Assembly: GCA_016936695.1 (NCBI GenBank)
Contig: JAFGXK010000299.1
Span: 1 to 11,414 of the forward strand
Origin: Bacteroidales bacterium
Lineage (GTDB): Bacteria; Bacteroidota; Bacteroidia; Bacteroidales; VadinHA17
Length of the DNA: 11,414 nt
Direction of reading: 5' to 3'
Shown: in pieces, positions 3,636 to 10,475 of the stretch
Layout: the number at the start of each line of letters is the position of its first letter
How positions within the stretch are numbered: the stretch's first letter is position 1
Made by a program: the position numbers and the translations under genes
Notes under the pieces: model-generated
Database searches by the model: none
Told to the model about the DNA's origin: nothing
Seen by the model: only the letters and a program-made list of their open reading frames with translations

Positions 3636-5603
3636 ATGAAAAAATCAGATTCAAAATCCGGATTATTACTGACAGTGATGCTGATGATCTTGCTTCTGGC
3701 ATTTTTCCAGGCATTGAAAGCTGAACCGAAGCCGAAGGAAAGAAACATACTCGCAGCTGAAGCCAAAGCCATTGGGCTGTCAGGGGCCATTATAAACGAT
3801 AACACATGGAACAAGCTTCCGGGGTATAAGGACCGGCAGTTCTGGGAAGGACTTTCCGGCAGCATCAGGCAGGAGTATATAAAAAATGCCGAGGCTTATC
3901 TCAATTATGACTGGCCCGTTGTGAAAGCAACCGATTATCTCGAATTCATTCGTTCAGGCGACCGGCGGCAGAGCGTTTACTCTGCCTGCAGCAATGCCCT
4001 CATTTCCCTTGTAATGGGTGAGCTTGTTGAAGGCAAAGGCCGGTTTATTGACCAGATAGTAAATGCAGTTTGGTATTACAGCGAGCAGACATGGTGGGGC
4101 TGGTCGGCTCACCTTGGCGCCCAGAAGGCAGGGTCGGGTCTGCCGGATGCAAATGAACCTTATGTGGATCTGGGAGTAGGGGAGGTGACAAGCAACCTGT
4201 CGATGACCTGGTACTTGTTCAAGGACGAATTCGACAGGATTCACCCTCTTATTTCACAAAGGCTGAAGCAGGAAATAGAACAGAAGGCGCTCGATCCGTA
4301 TTTTAACAGGGATGACTGGGGATACATGGGTTTCAGAGGAGGCCGTCCGAACAACTGGAACCCATGGATAAACTACAACATGCTTACCGGTTACCTTCTG
4401 ATGGAAACAGATCCTGTAAGAAAAACAGCACAGGTGAACAAGATCCTGAATTCGCTGGATAAGTTCCTGAACGGCTATTCCGACGACGGGGGCTGCGACG
4501 AGGGTCCTTCCTACTGGGGGGCCGCAGGGGCACTTTTATATGAGTGCCTCGAGATAATGAAGAATGTAACTGAAGGTAAATTCGATGTGTTTGACCATCC
4601 TCTGATACAGAATATGGGGAATTACTTTTATAAGGTAAACATTCATGCGCCTTACTTCATAAATTTTGCCGATGCCGATGCTACTACCGGCGGTAATCCA
4701 TCGGTAGTTTACAGATATGGCAAGGCAATAAGCGATCCTGTGATGCAGGAGTTCGGAGCTTATCTTGCAGAACTCGGTAACTGGGGAGAAAAAGCAATGT
4801 CGGGGAGGATCTTTGATCAGGTTAGGAATCTCGGTCTGATCAGCGAAATCAGGACTACCGAGGCAAAAGAAGCCCTGGTAGCAGGTTTCTGGTTCCCCGA
4901 TACTGAGGTTGCTGGTGCAAGAGACAGGGAAGGAAGCTTTTCCGGTTTCTTCTTTGGTGCAAAAGGAGGCTTCAACGCCGAGAGCCACAATCACAATGAT
5001 GTCGGCTCCTGCCTGATGTATTTCGACGGCAAGCCATGTCTTATCGACCTTGGAAGGGAAGAATATGTGGCGAAGACATTCGGCCCGCGGCGATATGAAA
5101 TATGGACGATGCAATCGGGATATCATAATCTTCCTGTAATAAACGGGACCGATCAGAAGGATGGAGAAGCGTTTAAAGCCAGGAATTCTTCCTTTACATA
5201 CAATGCCAGGTCAGCCGCCTTTACAACCGACATAGCCGGCGCTTATCCTGAAAGTGCAAAGGTACTTAGCTGGGTCAGGACCTATACGTTAAACAGGGGC
5301 AGGAGCTTCGTGATAAGCGATAAGTACGAACTGAAGGAAGTGACCGGAGCTTCCACAACCTCGAACCTGATGACTTACTGCAAGGTCACCCGGGTTAAGC
5401 CCGGATTGCTTAAATTTGAAGGTGACGGATTTATTTTGAATATGACATACAATCAAAGAATATTAACCCCTGAAATCGAGTACATAGAGATTACTGACCG
5501 GACACTGAAGAGATACTGGCCCAACGGAGTAACAAGGGTTAAACTGAAGTTGAATAATCCGGGTTTGAAAGGGAGTATGAGCGTTGTTTTTACAAAGGGA
5601 TGA
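3636..5603 (+). CDS. Secreted heparinase II/III-family polysaccharide lyase
   Basis: A 655-residue protein expected to cleave an acidic (uronate-containing) polysaccharide by beta-elimination outside the cytoplasm. Residues 1-29 form a signal peptide (charged MKKSDSKSG, then a hydrophobic core, then ALKA). Residues about 60-390 fit the alpha-helical toroid, with the NNWNPW block at 239-244 and the GCDEGPSYWG block near 286-295 typical of this superfamily. Residues about 425-650 are the beta-sandwich heparinase II/III C-terminal domain. HNHND places H451 and H453 like catalytic H406 and zinc ligand H408 of Pedobacter heparinase II, and D471 and H497 are candidates for the remaining zinc ligands. 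The substrate cannot be read from sequence: heparin, alginate, fucose-containing or other uronans are all possible. It converges with the AKR/ADH/lactonase operon, and no sulfatase or SusC/SusD pair is next to it. Confidence 0.85.
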   Translation: MKKSDSKSGLLLTVMLMILLLAFFQALKAEPKPKERNILAAEAKAIGLSGAIINDNTWNKLPGYKDRQFWEGLSGSIRQEYIKNAEAYLNYDWPVVKATDYLEFIRSGDRRQSVYSACSNALISLVMGELVEGKGRFIDQIVNAVWYYSEQTWWGWSAHLGAQKAGSGLPDANEPYVDLGVGEVTSNLSMTWYLFKDEFDRIHPLISQRLKQEIEQKALDPYFNRDDWGYMGFRGGRPNNWNPWINYNMLTGYLLMETDPVRKTAQVNKILNSLDKFLNGYSDDGGCDEGPSYWGAAGALLYECLEIMKNVTEGKFDVFDHPLIQNMGNYFYKVNIHAPYFINFADADATTGGNPSVVYRYGKAISDPVMQEFGAYLAELGNWGEKAMSGRIFDQVRNLGLISEIRTTEAKEALVAGFWFPDTEVAGARDREGSFSGFFFGAKGGFNAESHNHNDVGSCLMYFDGKPCLIDLGREEYVAKTFGPRRYEIWTMQSGYHNLPVINGTDQKDGEAFKARNSSFTYNARSAAFTTDIAGAYPESAKVLSWVRTYTLNRGRSFVISDKYELKEVTGASTTSNLMTYCKVTRVKPGLLKFEGDGFILNMTYNQRILTPEIEYIEITDRTLKRYWPNGVTRVKLKLNNPGLKGSMSVVFTKG

Positions 5604-5626
5604 AAAAGACTCTTTCCGGAAGAGTC
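5603..5626 (-). terminator. Intrinsic terminator of the AKR-ADH-lactonase operon
   Basis: The 7-bp stem GACTCTT / AAGAGTC (5608-5614 with 5620-5626) with a 5-nt loop is followed on the minus strand by TTTTT. It lies 12 bp after the lactonase stop. The T-tract is the complement of the A-run at 5603-5607, which begins at the last base of the heparinase stop codon, so the two convergent genes are packed with no spare bases. On the plus strand there is no T-tract. Confidence 0.8.
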
Positions 5627-5638
5627 AACACCCCGAAA

Positions 5639-6478
5639 CTAAGTGATTTCCAAACCGTAAAAATCAATGCAATTCAGTCCGAGGATTTTTTGCCGTACTT
5701 CATCCTGCATTCCTGATATGTAGTCTTCAACGATATTAATCACTTCCCGGTATTCCCTGCTGACAAGGCATACCGGCCAGTCGCTGCCTATCATCAGACG
5801 ACCGGGTCCGAAGGCATTGAAGACAACATCGAGATATGGACGGAAATCTTCGGAAGAGTGGTTAAGCCAGTCCGCTTCCGTCACCATACCGGAAAGCTTG
5901 CACCACACATTTTTATTCTCAGAAAGCATCACGATATCGTCTTTCCAGGGATCTGTCACCCTGTCCTTAATAAGCGGTTTGGCGATATGATCAACAACGA
6001 ACTTCTGTTCAGGGAACATTGAAACCACGAGCTGGGCAACCGGCAGATGCTTCGGAAAAAGAAGGAGGTCGTAAGTCAGATTGTATTCTTTTAAAATACT
6101 GATCCCTTTAAGGAAGTCATCATGAAGCATGAAGTTATCTTCAGGCTCGTCATGAACAACGTGGCGCACCCCGATGAATTTTTCTGATCTGCTGAATTCA
6201 TCGAGTTGCTTTCTCAAATCACTTTCCGAACGCAGGTCAACCCATCCTACCACACCTTTTATGAGATGGTGGTTTTCGGCGAGGCTTAAAAGCCAGCGTG
6301 TTTCCTCCGGGGTTTGCCTGGCCTGAACAGCTACCGATCCGGCGAACCCGGCTTCAAGTAATCCGGGTTCAAGATCGTCCGCAAGCCAGTCGCGTTTCAG
6401 GATCTTCATCCGATCGTTGATCCAGCCATAATCACTTGCATTATATTTCCAGAAATGCTGGTGAGAATCAATCTTCAC
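5639..6478 (-). CDS. L-fuconolactonase-like amidohydrolase (COG3618 type)
   Basis: A 279-residue TIM-barrel hydrolase of the amidohydrolase-2 group that includes L-fuconolactonase and 2-pyrone-4,6-dicarboxylate lactonase. It would open a sugar lactone to the sugar acid in the cytoplasm. Visible motifs are the N-terminal DSHQHFW (H6, H8), GVRH at 103-106, VVDHIAKP (D163, H164), WCKLSGMVTEADW at 192-204, and the closing GSDWPVC (D233). Length is normal. The start codon is GTG at 6478 and overlaps the stop of the upstream ADH as GTGA, which suggests translational coupling. An AKR of aldose 1-dehydrogenase type two genes upstream would make the lactone substrate, so the lactonase role is supported by context. 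The exact sugar (L-fucose, L-galactose, D-arabinose, L-rhamnose or another) is inference. Confidence 0.82.
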   Translation of the reverse strand: MKIDSHQHFWKYNASDYGWINDRMKILKRDWLADDLEPGLLEAGFAGSVAVQARQTPEETRWLLSLAENHHLIKGVVGWVDLRSESDLRKQLDEFSRSEKFIGVRHVVHDEPEDNFMLHDDFLKGISILKEYNLTYDLLLFPKHLPVAQLVVSMFPEQKFVVDHIAKPLIKDRVTDPWKDDIVMLSENKNVWCKLSGMVTEADWLNHSSEDFRPYLDVVFNAFGPGRLMIGSDWPVCLVSREYREVINIVEDYISGMQDEVRQKILGLNCIDFYGLEIT

Positions 6479-7533
6479 TGTTTGAATTTTAACAGTATCT
6501 TCAGATGCTTATGGGGTTCCTCTTCAAGCATTTCAAATGCCTTCTGGGTTTCGGAAGGATGCATGATGTCGGTAACAATGGCATCAGGTTTAAGGATTCC
6601 CCTGTTCATGTTGTCAATCGTTTCTGCAAATTCGCCGTGTGAAACCCGTGAAGTCATTATTATGCCTTCTTTCCAGATCAGTTCTTTCATAACTATTGGT
6701 GACGGCTCTGATGACAGACCAAGAACGCAGACGGTACCTCCGCCCCTTATTGACTGGATGCATCCTCTTACAGGATTTACCACACCCGGCAGATCTAAGG
6801 TGTGACCTACAGCTTCAAAGGCAATATCAACACCTTCACCGTCTGTAAGCTCTTTTACTTTGTCGACGGCATTCTCTTTAGCAGCATTGATTATATGAAT
6901 ATCGCTGTAGGCATTTTTTGCAATGGCAAGCCTTTCATCAAGAATATCGACCATTATCACGGTATTCTGTGTTTTGGTTCTCAACGCCTGAAGAATGCTC
7001 TGTCCAACCTTACCTGTACCCCAAATCACTACCCGGTCGCCCTCCTTTACCTTAGCCCTTTTGCAGGCATGAAATCCGATCGAGAGAACTTCGACCAGGG
7101 CAGCATGTTCATCGGGGATGTTATCCGTTACTTTATAAAGCATATTCTCAGGTACTTTCATATACTCGCTGAAACCGCCGTCGAGATCAATGCCGACCAG
7201 CTTAAGCGTTGTACAGGCGGGGTAATGATGTCTTAGGCAGGCAGGACAATGACCGCACCAGATTATAGGATCAACTGCAACCCTGTCGCCGGTTTTGTGA
7301 TTTTTAACATCGGGTCCGGTTTCAACAATCGTGCCGGCAAACTCATGTCCCTGTATCAGAGGCAGTGTAGTACGTGGATGAAATTCTCCCATAAAAACAT
7401 GCTGATCACTCCCGCAGATGCAGGCATAGCTGACTTTGATCAGAACTTCATTACCGCTGATCTCAGGAATATCAGCCTGTTTCCACTCGACTTTCCTGTA
7501 TTGAGTCAGAACAGCCGCATTCATCTTTTTCAT
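6475..7533 (-). CDS. Zinc-dependent alcohol/polyol dehydrogenase (MDR family)
   Basis: A 352-residue medium-chain dehydrogenase/reductase oxidising a secondary alcohol, probably of a sugar, polyol or sugar acid, with NAD(P). The GroES-like domain carries C40 (ACICGSD), H63 and E64 (GHEFAG) for the catalytic zinc, and four Cys (93, 96, 99, 107 in CGHCPACLRHHYPAC) for the structural zinc. A Rossmann fold follows with GTGKVG at 172-177. The frame stays open to 7698, but bases beyond 7533 overlap the upstream AKR and give no family sequence. The ATG at 7533 (MKKMNAAV) gives the usual length; the ATG at 7524 (MNAAV) is equally possible. It follows the AKR stop by 31 bp and overlaps the lactonase start by 4 bp. 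It resembles threonine/sorbitol dehydrogenase-type enzymes, and the substrate is unproven. In a fucose-like route it could oxidise a 2-keto-3-deoxy sugar acid, which is speculation. Confidence 0.85.
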   Translation of the reverse strand: MKKMNAAVLTQYRKVEWKQADIPEISGNEVLIKVSYACICGSDQHVFMGEFHPRTTLPLIQGHEFAGTIVETGPDVKNHKTGDRVAVDPIIWCGHCPACLRHHYPACTTLKLVGIDLDGGFSEYMKVPENMLYKVTDNIPDEHAALVEVLSIGFHACKRAKVKEGDRVVIWGTGKVGQSILQALRTKTQNTVIMVDILDERLAIAKNAYSDIHIINAAKENAVDKVKELTDGEGVDIAFEAVGHTLDLPGVVNPVRGCIQSIRGGGTVCVLGLSSEPSPIVMKELIWKEGIIMTSRVSHGEFAETIDNMNRGILKPDAIVTDIMHPSETQKAFEMLEEEPHKHLKILLKFKQ

Positions 7534-7564
7534 ATTTCCGATATTTATTTTACTGTTGAGGTTT

Positions 7565-8605
7565 TCAAAGGTAAGGATAATCCCTGTCAATAAGGTTGTT
7601 CTCAACCATCTCCTTCCAGAAGTCCCCCGGAATTTCACATTCAACCGATTCAACATTTTTTTTAATACGATCGGGAATGGATGTATTGAGGGAGACACTT
7701 ATAACTCCGGGAGGGGTTAGCGCAAATTGGACACATGCGTTTGCCGGAACCACCCCGTGTTTTTTGCACAAAGAAAAAAACCTGTCTCTCCATTGAAATT
7801 TCGCCCTGTTTTCGACGGAATCCGGTTTGATCCTTACATAGTCGAAGTATTCACCGCCAGTCAGGAAACCGGCGTGAAAAACAGCTGAGTTTATAATTGC
7901 AGTTCCTTTTTCCTTAAGCCTTTCCATGAAATCAAGCAGGTCTTTCGGGTGCCTGTAGATAGTCATGCTGTTGGCAAACATCACCCAGTCGAGATCAACC
8001 TTGTCCGCTATCATTCTGATTGTAAGCCAGTTCTTGGCCCCGACTCCTATAGCTTTTGCCTTTCCCTCCGATTTCAGCACTGACAAAGCCTTGTATGCAT
8101 CAAGGATATTTCTGAAGCGCTTATCAAATTCGTTATCATTTCCGGCTGCGGCAAGGTATTCATCCGGATCGTGGACTGACAGCATCTGAGGCTTATATGT
8201 CCCCCCGAGCAGTGCGTTTCCCTGTTCCATGCATTCCACGATCCCGTTGAAGCTGATACTCTGCCTGGCATCATGATTTATACCGATCCAGACACCTTTC
8301 TCAAACAGGGGTTCCGGACCCGTAAGAGGTGTGCGGAGCCAGCCCAGCTTATTACTGATGAGAATATCCTCTGCGGGCACTTTCAGTTTTCCCAGTATCT
8401 CGCCTAGTTTTTCGAGAGCCAGCCCGGCGCCGTATTTGCCGGCACTGTCGAAGACAACCGGTTTCGGAATGTGAGTAAGGCATTCCCTGACAATGGCGGT
8501 AAGGGTTTCATCGCTTAGAGCAGAATACAGATTTCCGAATGCGCTGGTGCCGAATATTATCGGGGGCAGCCTGATGCCGGTCTTGCCAGCAGGTGTGTGT
8601 TCCAT
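7565..8605 (-). CDS. Aldo/keto reductase, D-threo-aldose (L-fucose) 1-dehydrogenase type
   Basis: A 346-residue (alpha/beta)8 oxidoreductase. The AKR catalytic tetrad is visible: D53 (VFDSAGKYG), Y58, K86 (ISNKLG) and H145 (LSVHDPDEY). The overall pattern, with GTSAFGNLY near the start, GLALEKLGEIL after the Tyr, and the Asn/Ser-rich barrel end, resembles the D-threo-aldose 1-dehydrogenase group. That group oxidises L-fucose and related aldoses at C1 to the lactone. This fits the fuconolactonase-like hydrolase two genes downstream, so the pair could perform the first two steps of oxidative deoxysugar catabolism. It is the first gene of the three-gene minus operon and is divergent from the TPR gene across 165 bp. 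No convincing TAnnTTTG box was found before its start; TATCTTG about 20 bp upstream is a one-base-short candidate. The sugar specificity is inference. Confidence 0.83.
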   Translation of the reverse strand: MEHTPAGKTGIRLPPIIFGTSAFGNLYSALSDETLTAIVRECLTHIPKPVVFDSAGKYGAGLALEKLGEILGKLKVPAEDILISNKLGWLRTPLTGPEPLFEKGVWIGINHDARQSISFNGIVECMEQGNALLGGTYKPQMLSVHDPDEYLAAAGNDNEFDKRFRNILDAYKALSVLKSEGKAKAIGVGAKNWLTIRMIADKVDLDWVMFANSMTIYRHPKDLLDFMERLKEKGTAIINSAVFHAGFLTGGEYFDYVRIKPDSVENRAKFQWRDRFFSLCKKHGVVPANACVQFALTPPGVISVSLNTSIPDRIKKNVESVECEIPGDFWKEMVENNLIDRDYPYL

Positions 8606-8669
8606 TTAAATTCTTTGAATGCAAGATAAAAATTCTTTAGGAAATTGTGATTTTGAATTATGTGCATGT

Positions 8670-8684
8670 CGGAAACAACTTCCG
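8670..8684. promoter_or_regulatory. Inverted repeat CGGAA-N5-TTCCG in the divergent intergenic region
   Basis: A perfect 5-5-5 palindrome, CGGAA-ACAAC-TTCCG, lies between the divergent AKR operon and the TPR gene. It is a plausible regulator site for either. It is centred about 55 bp upstream of the sigma-54-like element, a little closer than typical enhancer sites. Confidence 0.35.
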
Positions 8685-8687
8685 CAT

Positions 8688-8725
8688 TTGTGCCGTTTTG
8701 GCATGTCAGTTCCGGTTTGGCACAA
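8688..8725. repeat. TTGTGCC/GGCACAA inverted repeat with internal direct repeat
   Basis: TTGTGCC (8688-8694) and GGCACAA (8719-8725) are perfect inverted copies. Within this span TGCCGTTTTGGCA (8691-8703) and TTCCGGTTTGGCA (8710-8722) are near-direct repeats matching at 11 of 13 positions and 19 bp apart. This fits paired binding sites or a duplicated promoter half. Confidence 0.4.
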
Positions 8726-8733
8726 TAAATGCT
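8718..8733 (+). promoter_or_regulatory. Sigma-54-like -24/-12 promoter element for the TPR gene
   Basis: TGGCACAATAAATGCT matches the sigma-54 consensus TGGCACG-N4-TTGCW at 10 of 12 defined positions. It has the required GG and GC dinucleotides with exactly 10 bp between them. Transcription would start near 8744, 27 bp before the ATG at 8771. RpoN is present in many but not all Bacteroidetes, so whether this host has it is unknown from the window. Confidence 0.45.
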
Positions 8734-8770
8734 GAAACTTAATACGGGTTGAATAATTAAAAACAGAGAA

Positions 8771-9565
8771 ATGAAAAGATTGTTATTTATGTTGGTTCTT
8801 GTCTCCGTTGGGTTATCAGCATATTCTCAATCCAGGGGAAAGATGATGCCCGTAACCACATCATCAAAGAAAGCTTTATCGTTGTATAATCAGGCTGTTA
8901 GGTATTATGATGCCGTAAATATCGACAAGGCTGTCGAAACTTTTAATGATGCTTTGGGGGAGGATCCCGATCTTTTCATGGCAAACTATCAGCTGGCACT
9001 TTACTACCTGATGAACGAGTCGCCTGACAATTTCAGGAGATATTCAAACACAGCCATTAACTGTAAGGCAAGGCTGAGCGAAGGTGAGGAACTGCTGAAA
9101 GAAGCTCTGGTAAGGCTGAGGAATGGATCGGTGGATGTCACCGACCTTGGCAGGAAGCTGGTGGATATGTATCCCGGCGATCCGGCTTCATACAACCATC
9201 TCATTTCTTTTCAGTCAATTAGCGGCGAGATAGAGGAGATGGTAGAGACCATTCTTAAAGCAATATCCGTGTCGGGTGATCCTGCTCCGTTCTACAACCA
9301 GCTTGGTTATGCTTACCTGAATCTGAAACAGGAAGAGAAGGCTGAAGAGGCGTTTGACAAGTACATCGGGCTTGATCCGAAGAATCCGAATGTATATGAT
9401 TCAAAAGGCGATTATTTCATGTATGTGAAGCAATACGACAAGGCTTATGAATCGTACATGAAGGCACATTCGATCGATCCCTCCTTCAGCGAGGAAAAAG
9501 CCCGGATGGCCCAGCAGCTTTATGAGCAGGAGAAGGGGCGGAGGCTGCAGGTAATTCCGATGTAA
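8771..9565 (+). CDS. Secreted TPR-repeat protein, function unknown
   Basis: A 264-residue protein with a Sec signal peptide (residues 1-19, MKRLLFMLVLVSVGLSAYSQ) and helical repeats. A clear TPR lies at about 33-66 (ALSLYNQAVRYYDAVNIDKAVETFNDALGEDPD). Two more are adjacent at about 174-207 (FYNQLGYAYLNLKQEEKAEEAFDKYIGLDPKN) and 208-241 (VYDSKGDYFMYVKQYDKAYESYMKAHSIDPS). The middle part (about 85-170) is also helical with more divergent repeats. There is no lipobox Cys or enzymatic motif, so it is likely a periplasmic scaffold or binding protein. It stands alone: divergent from the AKR operon and convergent with the SDR gene, whose stop is 42 bp away across a heptamer array. A sigma-54-like element precedes it. 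Confidence 0.82.
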   Translation: MKRLLFMLVLVSVGLSAYSQSRGKMMPVTTSSKKALSLYNQAVRYYDAVNIDKAVETFNDALGEDPDLFMANYQLALYYLMNESPDNFRRYSNTAINCKARLSEGEELLKEALVRLRNGSVDVTDLGRKLVDMYPGDPASYNHLISFQSISGEIEEMVETILKAISVSGDPAPFYNQLGYAYLNLKQEEKAEEAFDKYIGLDPKNPNVYDSKGDYFMYVKQYDKAYESYMKAHSIDPSFSEEKARMAQQLYEQEKGRRLQVIPM

Positions 9566-9566
9566 G

Positions 9567-9600
9567 GAAGACGGAAGACAGAAGACAGAAGACCGAAGAC
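9567..9600. repeat. Heptamer tandem array (GAAGACN)
   Basis: Units GAAGACG, GAAGACA, GAAGACA, GAAGACC and a partial GAAGAC run without gaps. Only the seventh base varies. The array begins one base after the TPR stop codon and ends 7 bp before the convergent SDR stop, filling the whole intergenic gap. No terminator is visible for either gene. Confidence 0.8.
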
Positions 9601-9607
9601 ATACGCC

Positions 9608-10441
9608 TCAATGACTATGCCTCATAAACCTGCCGATGTTGCGGACGAGGACCATTTCCACCAGTCGGGGAAACAGGGGCTGAATAAAAGCTGTCAGTTT
9701 GCCGAGAGGTGAGAGCACCGTTATAAACCTTCTCTTTTCAACGCTGCGCACCACCGCTTCCGCAACCGATCTCTGGCCCATTACACCCCTTCCTGTACGC
9801 TTACTGATGGGTATCCTGGAGCCATCGGCCGAGATGGTCTCCTTCCCCGGATCGTTTTCGGTATAGCCGACATACACCAGTCCGACATGCAGTCCCGAAT
9901 CCCTTTCCTCTATCCTTACCGATTCGGCCAGTGCCCTGAGCGACATCTTCGCGGCGCTGTACACTGACTGGTAGGGAAGACCCCTTATTCCCGAGACACT
10001 TGAAATGAACACCAGACTGCCCTTTGAATTACGCAGATGCCTTATCGCCGGGATAGTGACATTTGCAGCTGTGAATACATTGGCCTCAAAAATGGTCCTG
10101 AATATCGCAGGATCAAGATCAGCCAGGTTTCCCCGCATCGACAGACCTGCGTTGTTTATGAGGATGTCTATGGTACCGAAAGCCTTTATCGCTTCGTCAG
10201 AAAGATATTTGCCTCCTTCGGTTGTCGAGATGTCGCAACAAACACTCGTTACATCAGGGGTGATCTGCCTGATATCAACTTCAGCCATTCTGAGGCGCTC
10301 TTCGTTCCGGCCGCTGATAACGACCTTTGCTCCTCTGTGAGCGAGCTCGGTTGCAATAGCTTTTCCGATACCGCGTGCTGAACCTGTTATAACGGCGACT
10401 TTCCCGTTAAGAGGCGATCCGTTTTTTAGCAGTTTGGTCAT
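9608..10441 (-). CDS. Short-chain dehydrogenase/reductase (classical SDR)
   Basis: A 277-residue NAD(P)-dependent oxidoreductase with a Rossmann fold. Motifs are TGSARGIG (19-26) for the cofactor, D70 before the ISTT segment, NNAG (96-99), N121, and the catalytic S148, Y161 and K165 (YSAAK). R45 just after the second strand (SGRNEER) hints at NADP(H) preference. The frame is open up to 10663, but that part overlaps the Gfo/Idh gene. The ATG at 10441 (MTKLLKNGSPLNGKVAVITG) gives the usual SDR beginning and lies 34 bp after the Gfo/Idh stop, so the two are probably co-transcribed. The C-terminal 40 residues are hydrophobic and basic (FIQPLFPRLVEMVLVRNIGRF), longer than the minimal SDR, and may contact a membrane or substrate. 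The substrate is unknown. Confidence 0.85.
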   Translation of the reverse strand: MTKLLKNGSPLNGKVAVITGSARGIGKAIATELAHRGAKVVISGRNEERLRMAEVDIRQITPDVTSVCCDISTTEGGKYLSDEAIKAFGTIDILINNAGLSMRGNLADLDPAIFRTIFEANVFTAANVTIPAIRHLRNSKGSLVFISSVSGIRGLPYQSVYSAAKMSLRALAESVRIEERDSGLHVGLVYVGYTENDPGKETISADGSRIPISKRTGRGVMGQRSVAEAVVRSVEKRRFITVLSPLGKLTAFIQPLFPRLVEMVLVRNIGRFMRHSH

Positions 10442-10475
10442 GTTGGTAAGAGGACAGAACAAAGTTTTCTTTATC

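Noticed and set aside
4536..5126. 196-residue minus-strand ORF inside the heparinase-like gene
   Set aside because: It is fully antisense to a gene with catalytic motifs, and its composition shows no domain or signal; it is a shadow frame.
7534..7698. N-terminal extension of the Zn-ADH
   Set aside because: It overlaps the AKR 3' end and has no resemblance to an MDR N-terminus; starting at 7533 gives the normal family length.
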